Assembly: GCA_035528995.1 (NCBI GenBank)
Contig: DATKXO010000104.1
Coordinates: 1 to 21,291 of the forward strand
Length of the DNA stretch: 21,291 nt
Source: DATKXO01 sp035528995
GTDB taxonomy: Bacteria; Planctomycetota; Phycisphaerae; UBA1845
Direction: 5' to 3'
In this document: in pieces, positions 6,226-14,113 of the stretch
How the letters are laid out: every line of letters begins with the position of its first letter
Numbering within the stretch: the stretch's first letter is position 1
Notes under the pieces: model-generated
Database searches by the model: none
What the model was told of the DNA's origin: nothing
What the model saw: only the letters and a program-made list of their open reading frames with translations
Made by a program: the position numbers and the translations under genes

Positions 6226-9200
6226 TCAGCGGGTCCGGTCGGCCAGTCTCTCCGCGTCGGCGATGAGGCGGGCGACCTCCTCGGCGCGGGTCCGATGCGA
6301 CGAGGGCGGGGCACCGACGGGCCGGTCGTCGGCTATCGGCTGGCGGGCCACGTTGCATGCGGCCCGTTCACGCCGAAGGCTTTCCACCGGAAGCAGGTCG
6401 GCCGGCGACGTCTGACGGGTGGGGGCCGATGATCGCGGCGGCCCACCCAGCCGATCCGCTAACATGGTCAGCCGGCTGAGCGACTCGGTCGGACGGGTCC
6501 GGGAGACGGTCGGACACTGCTCGATGACCTCAGCCAGGCGGGTCTGGGCCTGGGCGGCCTCGGCCACCCAACTCTGGAGCGTCTCTGCGGTGCGAGTGGT
6601 TTCGGCGGAGAGGCGTCTGACGCGGTCCTCGCTGGTCCGACTGATGTGGCTGAACTGCTCGATGCGCTGGTTGGCCTGGAGGGCTGCCTGACTGAGCCCG
6701 GCGAAGACCTTGCGGACCGCCCGGCAGACGTTCTGGAGCTGGATGGATTGGTCCTTGGCCTCGGCCACCACGCGCTCGGGCTGGCCGAGCACCTGGCGGA
6801 TACGGACGTCCAGGGAGTCGGCCTGGGCCTGTAACCTGGTGACCTGGCGGCTGATGGTCTCGGCCTGCTCGATGAACTCGGCCAGGGTGCGATCCGAGGC
6901 CTCGATGGCCTCCTTGCGTTGGTCGATGGCTTCGATCTGGCGGCCGGTCTGAGTGAGCACATCTGACGCGCTGCGGCATTCAGTGGCGATGAGCTGGCCG
7001 ATCCGGGTTCCTTCGGCGCTGCGATCCGACAGTTGTGCGAGGAGCTCCTTTGCGTCGCCGGTTTGCTCCTGCAATTGCAGAATCAGCTCCCGGTCGTGGT
7101 CGTGCAGGGTCTGATGGTGCTGGAGCGTGGCAAGTGAGGCCTCGCGCTGACCGTTGAGCTGCTTGACGGTCGTTGCAGCGGCACGGATCGCTTTTAGCAG
7201 GCGCGGCAGGACGTTGGTGGCCTCGGCGGCGTGGCGGTCCAGCGCGTCGGTCGCTTCGACGGTCTGTTGCGAGAGCTGAGTGGCCGTGTCCTGTGCCGCT
7301 GCGTTCTGCTGAGCGATGCGGTCGAGCGTCTGCTGTGCCGTGCGGTCGTTCTCGGCGAGCTGTTGTGCGATCGCCAGGGCCTGCTGGATTTGCCGGGCCA
7401 TCTCCGCTTGGGTGCTCTCGATCCGCGGTGCGTCGGCGTCCAGTCGGTCGGTGAGGTTTTGAGCGCTGCTGACGTTCTGTTGCAGGGCGTCGAGCACCTT
7501 TGCGGATCGATCCGTCCCGGCGGCGAGCCGGGCGACCCGTTCTTCGGCCTCGATGCCCAATGCGCTCATGCTGTCGGTCAGTTGTCTGACTCGCTCTTCG
7601 GCACCCTTTGTGGAATCGAGTTGACGTTCGAGATCCGCGGTGGTGCGGCCGGCGGAGTCGATCAACGACGCGGTCCGGTCGCAGGTTTTCTGAGCGGCAT
7701 CCGTTTGAGCCCGTATGGCGTCGATCGACGTGTCGGCCCGGGCCAGGGTTCTGTCGAGGCCGTCGCCCATGGATTGTGCTTTCAGGATCCCGTGGCGGAG
7801 GCTCTGCTCGATCTGTTCGGTCTGGGTGCGTGCGTCGGCGATGCCGATTTGGATGCGGTGCTGAAGTGCCTCCGTCTCACCCTGCCCGGCGGCGAGGCTG
7901 GCCTGAATGCCGTCCTCGATATCCTGGGCGGTCGCATCGCACTGGGTGGCCGCGGTCTGGATGCGCTGTTCAAGGTCCCGGCAACCTGCTTCGGCGTCGG
8001 CGATTCCGCCTTGGAGCTGTTCGCGGATCGCAGCGGTCGATTTGTGGGCATCGTCCAGGCCGGCTGCCAGGCGCCGCTCGATTCTCTCGAGGCCGTCCTG
8101 GCCATTGGCGACGCTTCGTTCGAGATGGTGCTGCAAGTCCTCGACGGCGCTCTGGCCATCAGCGATGCCGGCACGGATGCCGTGGGAGATGGCATCAGCG
8201 GCGGTCTGTCCGTCGGCGATCTTGGCGCCGATCTGCTCGATCGTGGCGTGGGCGTCGTCCATGGCCGCCGCGATCCGCCGGCGGGCCTCGGTGCCCGCCG
8301 AGATCACCGACCCGAGGTTTTCCGACTCTTCCCGGGCGGTGCCGGTCTGGCACCGCAGCGTCTCCTCCGCGGCGCGGGCCCGACCCACTGACTCATCGAG
8401 TGAACCGAGCGCATCGTGCACCGCCGTGATGGGTGCCTGGGCCTCGGCCGTAGCTGCCTGGAGCCGACGCTCGATCGTCTCGACGGTGGTTGTCGCTTCG
8501 AGCACCTTCTGGTCCAGGCGCTCGGTCACGGTCTGTACATTTTCGCAGCGGGAGTCGGCCTGACGACCGGCCTCAATGGCGGCTTGCACCAACGATGCGA
8601 GCCGGGCGGTTTTTTCGTCCGCGGCTCCGTTTTCGATGTTGAGTGCCCGGGTTGCCGTCTCGGCTTTGGCCGTGGCCTGGGCGGTGGTCTGGGCCGTGGT
8701 CTGGCGCACGGCTTCGGCGGCGGCCTGGCCGGCTGCCAGGGTCTGTTGAAGTCGCGATTCGATGGCGTCGGCTTCGGCGTTGCGGGCTTCGATCTGCTCG
8801 GCGAGCTGATCGGCGGCGGCATGGGCGTCGGCTATGGCGGAGGTCGCCTGCCGGGTGGCGGCGTTGGCGGCCTGGGTCAACGACGCGAGCTTTCCGGAGT
8901 TTTCTTGTGCGGCTGCGATTCCGGCCTGCAACGTCTGGGCGTTGGCGTCGCACTGGCCGCTGAGGCGCTCGAGGCTGTCGTTATGTTCCGCGATGGACTG
9001 CCGGCTCCGCTCCTGGATACGGGCGAGCGTCTGGTCGACCATCGGCGAGACCTTGGTTTGTTCGAGTTTCCGCAGCGCGTTCTCGGCCCGTTCGGCGAGC
9101 TGGTCGCGGGCGGCGGTCGCCCGGTCACAGGCCTCGTCGATGGACTGAAGTCTGCGGGCGGTTGCGTCGCTGAGCTGGTCGCTACGAGCGATGGTATTCT

Positions 9201-10368
9201 CCAGATGGCCGTTGATTCGCTCGGCACGCTCGCAGGCGGCTTCGATGCGTCGCTCGACGATCTTGAGGGACTGCTCGGCGGCTTGCAGCGCCTTGGGCGC
9301 CTGCAGGAGGAGTCCGGCGAGTCGGTTCGCGAGGGCCTCGGTGTTTTGTGCGCCTTGATCGGCCGGGAGGGGGTTGTCAGCCGTGGGTTGGGTGGCGAGA
9401 TGCTCAGCCCGCTCGAGTGTCTGTTCCAAGCGGCGAGCCAGGGCCTCGCCGTCGGCGAGCATCTGCTCGATTCGGTTTGGCACGGCTTCTCCGGGGCCGG
9501 GCGAGGGCGCATGGGCGGCGGGCGTTGTGGGGCCTTTGGGCGAGCCTGGCCTGGTCGACGTGGCTACGGCCGGAACGTCGATTTCGGCAACGAGGTCCGG
9601 GCCCACGACTTTGCACTCGGCACCGTAGGCGGCCAGCAGGGCCGCGTCGCAGATATGATTGATCACCCGCGGGATGCCGCTGCTGCGCTCATGAATCAGG
9701 GTCATGGCGTCGGCCGTGAAGGGCTCGTCGTCTCCGTTGCCGGCCACGCGGAGGCGGTGGCGCACATAGCCGGGGACCTCCTCCGCGTTGAGCGGTCGCA
9801 GGCGGTGATAGGCGAAGATCCGTTGGCGCAACTGCTCGAAGCGCGGGTCCTCCAGGGTCTGGGCGACGCTTGGTCGGCCGACGAGTATGATCTGCACGAG
9901 CCTGTGGTCGTGATCTCCGAGATTGCACAGGATGTGCAACTCCTCGAGCTGGGGCAGGGTCAGGTTCTCGACCTGATCGAAGACGATCGGGATCACCTGC
10001 CGGCCGGGCGACTTGCCGGCCAGGATCAACTTCTTGAGGCGCTCGGCATCCTCGATGGGTGCGGCGGGGTTGCCGACGCGCATCCTGAGCGCCTTGCAGA
10101 CGCGACGGATCAGGCCGGTGGGGTCGGCGGCGGTGCAGGTGTTCAGAACCGGTCCGTGTTCGTGATTAGGACAGGCCAGTAGTGTGCGGCACAGGACGGT
10201 TTTGCCGGTTCCGAGCCCGCCGGTCAGGAGGAGAGGTCCTTTTCGGCTGCTGGCGGCAAGGCGCAGCAGGGCCAGGGCCTCCTCATGGTCGGGGGCGGGG
10301 TAGAAGAACTTGGGATCGGGGATGTCCTCGAAAGGCAGGCAGCGAAGCCCGAAGAACTCGCGGTACAT
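6226..10368 (-). CDS. ExeA/GspA-type AAA+ ATPase fused to a giant coiled coil
   Basis: A 1,380-residue protein. Residues 1-265 are an ExeA-like ATPase: N-terminal MYREFFGLRCLPFEDIPDP, Walker A GGLGTGKT (50-57), Walker B VFDQVENL (D131), sensor-like ILVGRPSV (161-168), LRQRIFAYHRLRPL and SGIPRVINHICDAALL. The family usually has IDEAQNL at Walker B; here Glu is replaced by Gln. A Pro-rich linker (about 270-298) leads to about 1,050 residues of Ala/Gln/Glu/Arg-rich helix with no transmembrane segment, including nine 18-residue repeats (716-877), and a disordered tail. ExeA itself has a TM and a peptidoglycan-binding domain instead. The start is the ATG at 10368, with AAAGGTGAG 4 nt upstream; ATG 10449 would add 27 unlikely residues. 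A cytosolic scaffold or filament role is possible; function unknown. Confidence 0.88.
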   Translation of the reverse strand: MYREFFGLRCLPFEDIPDPKFFYPAPDHEEALALLRLAASSRKGPLLLTGGLGTGKTVLCRTLLACPNHEHGPVLNTCTAADPTGLIRRVCKALRMRVGNPAAPIEDAERLKKLILAGKSPGRQVIPIVFDQVENLTLPQLEELHILCNLGDHDHRLVQIILVGRPSVAQTLEDPRFEQLRQRIFAYHRLRPLNAEEVPGYVRHRLRVAGNGDDEPFTADAMTLIHERSSGIPRVINHICDAALLAAYGAECKVVGPDLVAEIDVPAVATSTRPGSPKGPTTPAAHAPSPGPGEAVPNRIEQMLADGEALARRLEQTLERAEHLATQPTADNPLPADQGAQNTEALANRLAGLLLQAPKALQAAEQSLKIVERRIEAACERAERINGHLENTIARSDQLSDATARRLQSIDEACDRATAARDQLAERAENALRKLEQTKVSPMVDQTLARIQERSRQSIAEHNDSLERLSGQCDANAQTLQAGIAAAQENSGKLASLTQAANAATRQATSAIADAHAAADQLAEQIEARNAEADAIESRLQQTLAAGQAAAEAVRQTTAQTTAQATAKAETATRALNIENGAADEKTARLASLVQAAIEAGRQADSRCENVQTVTERLDQKVLEATTTVETIERRLQAATAEAQAPITAVHDALGSLDESVGRARAAEETLRCQTGTAREESENLGSVISAGTEARRRIAAAMDDAHATIEQIGAKIADGQTAADAISHGIRAGIADGQSAVEDLQHHLERSVANGQDGLERIERRLAAGLDDAHKSTAAIREQLQGGIADAEAGCRDLEQRIQTAATQCDATAQDIEDGIQASLAAGQGETEALQHRIQIGIADARTQTEQIEQSLRHGILKAQSMGDGLDRTLARADTSIDAIRAQTDAAQKTCDRTASLIDSAGRTTADLERQLDSTKGAEERVRQLTDSMSALGIEAEERVARLAAGTDRSAKVLDALQQNVSSAQNLTDRLDADAPRIESTQAEMARQIQQALAIAQQLAENDRTAQQTLDRIAQQNAAAQDTATQLSQQTVEATDALDRHAAEATNVLPRLLKAIRAAATTVKQLNGQREASLATLQHHQTLHDHDRELILQLQEQTGDAKELLAQLSDRSAEGTRIGQLIATECRSASDVLTQTGRQIEAIDQRKEAIEASDRTLAEFIEQAETISRQVTRLQAQADSLDVRIRQVLGQPERVVAEAKDQSIQLQNVCRAVRKVFAGLSQAALQANQRIEQFSHISRTSEDRVRRLSAETTRTAETLQSWVAEAAQAQTRLAEVIEQCPTVSRTRPTESLSRLTMLADRLGGPPRSSAPTRQTSPADLLPVESLRRERAACNVARQPIADDRPVGAPPSSHRTRAEEVARLIADAERLADRTR
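7738..8223 (-). repeat. Nine tandem 18-residue (54-bp) repeats in the coiled coil
   Basis: Residues 716-877 of the ATPase/coiled-coil protein divide without gaps into nine 18-residue units of the form xIADGQxxxExLExxLxx. Examples are KIADGQTAADAISHGIRA, GIADGQSAVEDLQHHLER, SVANGQDGLERIERRLAA and GIADARTQTEQIEQSLRH. Small or polar residues (A, D, G, Q) cluster at one end of each unit and hydrophobic I/L positions recur at fixed offsets. Eighteen residues equal five turns of helix at 3.6 residues per turn. Confidence 0.75.
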
Positions 10369-10658
10369 ATGACTCACCTTTACGTCCGGCGCCGCGTGGT
10401 CGCGCGTCATCAGCCGCAGGTGCGTAACCGAGGCCGGACGGGCGCGCACGGCGCACCTGTGCTGCTGGACCGTCTACCGTCGCCCTGGATATCGGCGTGC
10501 CGGGGGGGCGGCTTCAGTTATCGGTCACGACAATCGGCCGCCGGGTGGGGATTGGCGGGGTTTCCGCGTGAATTTGCCCGGGCATGCGGGATATCCTAGC
10601 TTTTAATTCGGAGTACGGTCGAACCGGTTCAGGTTTTGCCGTGGGAAAGAAGTGGGCG
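10369..10658. other. Divergent intergenic region
   Basis: About 290 bp between the minus-strand ATPase gene and the plus-strand small gene. It contains AGTTATCGGTCA (10516-10527), repeated at 11712-11723 upstream of another minus-strand gene, and an AT-rich patch with TTTTAATT near 10601-10608. No confident -35/-10 pair could be assigned on either strand. Confidence 0.35.
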
Positions 10659-10949
10659 ATGATAGGCTTGGTCAACTCGGCCGGCGCGCCCGAGACGTCC
10701 CGTGTTCAGTCCGTCTTCCGCGGGATGGTGGAAGCGGCGCTGAAGGATGGACGGAAGCTCCTCCCTATCCTGAGCAATGAGCAGGCGGCGGCCTGGGTTC
10801 TCCAGTCGGCCATCCAGACGATCGAGCTCAACAACTCGGACGCGGCCCGGAGCCCGCCGAGCAGTGAGCAATCGGATCGTTTTGATCAGGCCGAAACGGA
10901 GGCCGAGGCCACACCCGCGCTGGGGAGAGACCTCGACGTGACGGCGTAG
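10659..10949 (+). CDS. Small hypothetical protein (unknown family)
   Basis: A 96-residue protein I do not recognise. Codon use from 10659 onward has the strong G/C third positions of the neighbouring genes, which supports coding. Upstream in the same frame, from ATG 10584, the codons are AT-ending and look non-coding, so the shorter start is preferred; AAGAAGTGGG precedes ATG 10659, and GTG 10641 is an alternative. Residues 1-60 could form two or three helices (RVQSVFRGMVEAALKDGRK and EQAAAWVLQSAIQTIEL); the tail is acidic, Ser/Pro-rich and probably disordered. There are no Cys residues, signal peptide or membrane segment. It is divergent from the coiled-coil ATPase, which could hint at a shared control region, but no functional link can be claimed. 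Confidence 0.6.
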   Translation: MIGLVNSAGAPETSRVQSVFRGMVEAALKDGRKLLPILSNEQAAAWVLQSAIQTIELNNSDAARSPPSSEQSDRFDQAETEAEATPALGRDLDVTA

Positions 10950-10997
10950 GTCGTTCCAGCGACTCGCCTGAAGGCGGCCGGGGGTGCACAGCCGCCT

Positions 10998-11026
10998 CAC
11001 GGGCCGGGACTGCGGGCTTGCCCGTG
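10998..11026. terminator. Hairpin between convergent genes, possible bidirectional terminator
   Basis: A perfect 7-bp inverted repeat, CACGGGC (10998-11004) and GCCCGTG (11020-11026), with a 15-nt loop that itself holds CGGGC able to pair alternatively with GCCCG. A second palindrome, CGCCT-ga-AGGCG, lies at 10965-10976. There is no T-run, so a simple intrinsic terminator is not proven; a REP-like element is an alternative. Confidence 0.4.
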
Positions 11027-11080
11027 GCCGGTCCTGATGAGGGTGGGCCGGGGCCTTCCGCCAAGCGGTGAGACTGCCGC

Positions 11081-11641
11081 CTAATCAAGGAATCCCTGTT
11101 CGGACAGGACGGTACGGAGGTCTGCATGGGTCGGCGGGGCGGCGCGGCCGTTGCCGACGCGAACGGGCAGAGGTCCGGCGAGTTCGGTGAGTTCCAACAG
11201 CAGCGCCCGAAGGGCATTCCGTTGGGCGTCTGGAATCCGCGTGGTTCGCGGGTCGCCGACCAGTCCGATGCGGATCACCCGCTGCCCGTCGGCCGTGGCT
11301 CGCTGGCGCCGCCACGGGGCAAGGGGCTGCAAATCGCCCTGTGCAGTCACCAGGAAATGAAAGTCGTCGGGCGGCTGGGTGGCCGTGAGCGTACCGCGTC
11401 GTCCGAGTCCGGCGTCTGCAACGGCCAGGACCTCGACAGCGGTCCACCCGTTGGGCTGGACGTCTGATGCGGCGCCTACGGCGTGCCGGGCCGCCAGTTT
11501 GAAGGTGTCCCGGTCGTAGGCGAAGGGGGCGGCCAAGACGTTACTGGGTTTGGGTTCCAGCCAGGCCAGCAGAAGTGCCCCGGCGGTCATGCTGACCGCG
11601 AGGGTTGCCAGCGTCTTGGTCATCCGTACTCGCTGGTGCAT
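11081..11641 (-). CDS. Signal-anchored protein resembling a degenerate PGRP/amidase_2 domain
   Basis: A 186-residue protein with a basic N-terminus and a hydrophobic stretch (LATLAVSMTAGALLLAWL, 11-28), probably a signal anchor or signal peptide. The rest has the shape of a peptidoglycan-recognition/N-acetylmuramoyl-L-alanine amidase type 2 fold: GWTAVEVLAV (66-74), DFHFLVTAQGDLQPLAPWRRQ (93-113), VIRIGLVGDP (122-131), and a helix AQRNALRALLLELTEL. The HH pair and the later zinc ligands expected in active amidases are absent, so it would be catalytically dead or a different family. Starts at 11641 and 11623 are both possible; a promoter with a predicted start near 11695 argues against ATG 11692. 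It lies downstream of the TPR gene on the same strand but 284 bp away, with its own promoter. Confidence 0.5.
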   Translation of the reverse strand: MHQRVRMTKTLATLAVSMTAGALLLAWLEPKPSNVLAAPFAYDRDTFKLAARHAVGAASDVQPNGWTAVEVLAVADAGLGRRGTLTATQPPDDFHFLVTAQGDLQPLAPWRRQRATADGQRVIRIGLVGDPRTTRIPDAQRNALRALLLELTELAGPLPVRVGNGRAAPPTHADLRTVLSEQGFLD

Positions 11642-11701
11642 CTGGCTTTGCAGTGGGTCGTTTGGTTCCGCGCCGAAGCAGCGCACCTCCATGCCGGGTG
11701 C

Positions 11702-11730
11702 GTTGTACCTGAGTTATCGGTCAGAGACAA
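11702..11730 (-). promoter_or_regulatory. Possible promoter for the PGRP-like gene
   Basis: On the minus strand TTGTCT (11725-11730), 17-bp spacer, TACAAC (11702-11707). The spacer holds TGACCGATAACT, also found upstream of the coiled-coil ATPase gene. Just upstream is a near-palindrome, CAAAC-GAATT-GTTTG, that could be an operator. Confidence 0.4.
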
Positions 11731-11861
11731 ACGAATTGTTTGGGCTTTCTTGGGTTTTTCGTTTTGCGGTCGCGCGTGCCGCGGGCCGGTGTGATAACGA
11801 GTCTTGCGAGCCGGGGACGAGCCGGAGGATGCCATGCGACTGAACGTGTCCGGAGCGGCTG

Positions 11862-11888
11862 TGTCGGGCATGTCGGCGCTGCCCGACA
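11862..11888 (-). terminator. Hairpin downstream of the TMTC-like gene
   Basis: A perfect 9-bp stem, TGTCGGGCA (11862-11870) with TGCCCGACA (11880-11888), and a 9-nt loop, 37 bp beyond the minus-strand stop at 11926. It is a strong GC-rich hairpin but lacks a U-tract, so it is either a weak or factor-assisted terminator or an mRNA 3'-end stabiliser. Confidence 0.45.
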
Positions 11889-11925
11889 GGCCGTCCCGAG
11901 TGTCGCACCCGGCTGCGTGGTGTTG

Positions 11926-14082
11926 CTACTGCTGGAGTTCCTGCTCGGCCTGCTGCAGCTTCTGGCGGGCCGGTGCGTGATCGGGGTTCAGTTGCAGGGC
12001 CTGGTCGTACTCATAGATGGCCTCCTGCAGCCTGCCCTGCTCATGGATCGCAACGCCGAGGCGGTAATGCAGGCCGGCCTCGCTAGGTTGGATCTGGAGG
12101 CACCGGCGCCAAACCTGCTCGGCTTCGGCCCATTTCCGCTGGCCCTCGAAGCATCGTGCCAGGCCGTTGCAATATGAAACGGACTGGCGGTCGAGGGCCA
12201 GGGCCTGCTGCCAGGCCTCCCCGGCCTCTCCGTATCTGTGTTGCCGCTCCAGGACTCGTGCGAGGCCGGCGCGAGCGACGGCCTGTTGAGGCCTAAGCCT
12301 GGTGTCATCAACGCGCTTTGACAATATCTCGACGACCTTCCTCCAGGCCTGCTCGGCCTCAGCCCATTTGGCGTCGCGTTCTTCGTCGGTTGCCGCTCGA
12401 GCGGCGGCCCGCTCGAGGATGCCAGCCAGAGACTGCCAGTAGCCCGAGGCCGTGGGGCGCACGGCCAGGGCGTCGCGGTAGGCGGCGGCGGCCCCCTCGT
12501 AGTCACCGGCGGTGGCCAGGGTATCCCCGCGGTTCTTGTGGGCCTGGTGCAGGTCGGTTCTGGCGACGGCGGCCAGTCGGTAATGTTCGGCCGCCTTCTG
12601 TAGCAGTTCGGGGGCGTTGATGTCCTGTTTCCTAAGGTTGCTCCACTCGCGCCTGTAAATGTTGGCAATGTTGTAGTGTCCGGGCCAACAGAGGGGATTG
12701 TGCTCGAGGGTGTAGGACCAGAAGGTCTTGCCGTTCTTCCAAATATTCTTGTTTTGCCTGTAGGTGAGGATGCCAAGGGCGGTCAGGACGGCACAGGCCA
12801 GGAGGGTGATGGGTATCAGAGGGGCGATGCCGGGCCCGAGCCGGCGCCCGAGCCAATAGACGCCGGTGGCCACGCCCAGAAAGACCCCGATGGACGCCAG
12901 ATAGACGAAGTGATCCGCGACGAAGGTGAACTGGGTGTAGTTGAAGGAGATCAATCCCAGCATGGGCCCCAGGCTGACCACATAGAAGAGCAGCCCCCAG
13001 ATCACCTGTCCGGGCAGCCGCTGGCGGAGCCTCCAGATGATCACGGCGGCCACCGGCAGGGCGGCCAGGGCCACGATAAACAGGGCCTTCGAGCCGGCCA
13101 GGTCCCACCGCGGGTACACACCGGGGAAGGTGACGGGCACGAGCATCTTCCAGATGTAGAACCACAAGGCGCCCGAGGCGGCGAAAGGTCTCAACGGTAC
13201 GTCCAAGGCGATCATGGTTTCTTTGGCGCTGGCCCGCTCGTTGAAGGTGGTGACCATGGCGGCCAACAGGGCCAGGACCAGCATGGGTGAGACGCGGACG
13301 AGAGTCCGCTGCAACCAGCGTCCGGTAACCAGCCGGTCGCAGAGCATGGCGATCACGGGCAGGGCAACCATGGCCGTCTTGCTCAGCAGGGCGAAGACGT
13401 ACAGGACCAGGCATCCGACGTAGGCCGGCCAACTCGACCGGCGCGTATCGCGGATATAGAGCGTCAGCGACAGCAGTGCGAAGAGCCCGGAGAGGACGTT
13501 CTTTCGCTCGGAGGCCCAGGAGACGGAGGCGACGTTGATGGGGTGTAGGGCGAAGAGGCCGGCCACCCACCAGGCCACCCATGGTGTCACGCCCAGGGCT
13601 CGCAACAGCAGGATGACCAGTGCCGAGTTGATGGCGTGGAGGACCATGTTGGTGAGGTGGTAGTCGCCGGCGTGGAACTCACGTGCCTCTTCGTCTTCAG
13701 GGAGTTTGTCGTAGTCGATGCTGAGGTCTTTGTCCCTGGCCCAGAGCCCGACCTTGTGTTCCAGCCAGAAGGTGCTGAAGACCATGGGATAGAACTGTTC
13801 GTGCTTCTCCCAGGGGTGGGGCGTCCAGATGCGTTTGAGCCCCTTCCACTCGGCGACGTAGTCGTTTTTCCAGAGGTAATCGGGGTCGTCCCAGTTGACG
13901 AAGCCGTTGTCGAGCGTGGGCCAATAGGCCACGACGGCGGCGGCGGCCACGAGCAGCGCGGGAAGCAACCATTGCCACCAGGGAGCCCGCACGATGGGCA
14001 GGAGCGTGTGCTGCTCGGGAAGGAGCCTCGGTGCCGGGCGCGACCGGGGGGCCTGGGCTCGACTTCTGCGGTTCTTCGTCAT
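11926..14082 (-). CDS. TMTC-like membrane protein: GT-C-type polytopic domain plus TPRs
   Basis: A 718-residue integral membrane protein. After a basic cytosolic N-terminus, the first TM is near 36-54 and is followed by the loop NWDDPDYL (63-70), the acidic DD signature of GT-C glycosyltransferases. Many further TM helices run to about 455, with the TMTC/DUF1736-like block LHPINVASVSWASERKNVLS (179-198). Residues from about 480 to the end are TPRs (for example EAGLHYRLGVAIHEQGRLQE). Eukaryotic TMTC1-4 are O-mannosyltransferases; bacterial relatives are common in Planctomycetota and have no assigned substrate, so glycosyl transfer from a lipid-linked sugar is inference. The ribosome site is weak. 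It starts 31 bp after the Nudix stop, suggesting one transcript. A GC-rich hairpin follows the stop. Confidence 0.82.
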   Translation of the reverse strand: MTKNRRSRAQAPRSRPAPRLLPEQHTLLPIVRAPWWQWLLPALLVAAAAVVAYWPTLDNGFVNWDDPDYLWKNDYVAEWKGLKRIWTPHPWEKHEQFYPMVFSTFWLEHKVGLWARDKDLSIDYDKLPEDEEAREFHAGDYHLTNMVLHAINSALVILLLRALGVTPWVAWWVAGLFALHPINVASVSWASERKNVLSGLFALLSLTLYIRDTRRSSWPAYVGCLVLYVFALLSKTAMVALPVIAMLCDRLVTGRWLQRTLVRVSPMLVLALLAAMVTTFNERASAKETMIALDVPLRPFAASGALWFYIWKMLVPVTFPGVYPRWDLAGSKALFIVALAALPVAAVIIWRLRQRLPGQVIWGLLFYVVSLGPMLGLISFNYTQFTFVADHFVYLASIGVFLGVATGVYWLGRRLGPGIAPLIPITLLACAVLTALGILTYRQNKNIWKNGKTFWSYTLEHNPLCWPGHYNIANIYRREWSNLRKQDINAPELLQKAAEHYRLAAVARTDLHQAHKNRGDTLATAGDYEGAAAAYRDALAVRPTASGYWQSLAGILERAAARAATDEERDAKWAEAEQAWRKVVEILSKRVDDTRLRPQQAVARAGLARVLERQHRYGEAGEAWQQALALDRQSVSYCNGLARCFEGQRKWAEAEQVWRRCLQIQPSEAGLHYRLGVAIHEQGRLQEAIYEYDQALQLNPDHAPARQKLQQAEQELQQ

Positions 14083-14113
14083 AGCGGCACTTTATCGCAG
14101 GCCGCCGGACAAG

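Noticed and set aside
7231..10182. Two long plus-strand open frames (386 and 588 codons) antisense to the ATPase/coiled-coil gene
   Set aside because: They are Gly/Leu-rich translations of the complement of a GC-rich, Ala/Gln/Glu-rich coding strand; no domain, no ribosome site, and the minus strand has clear ExeA motifs.
10369..10449. Upstream ATG at 10449 for the coiled-coil ATPase
   Set aside because: The added 27 residues are unlike ExeA N-termini, while ATG 10368 has AAAGGTGAG at good spacing and begins MYREFFGL, the usual family start.
10584..10658. N-terminal extension of the small unknown gene from ATG 10584
   Set aside because: The codons are AT-ending, there is no ribosome site, and the stretch looks like promoter DNA.
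11834..11980. Short plus-strand frame from ATG 11834 after GGAGG
   Set aside because: It has a fair ribosome site but runs into the 3' end of the minus-strand TMTC-like gene and encodes a Cys/Trp-rich peptide without family resemblance.
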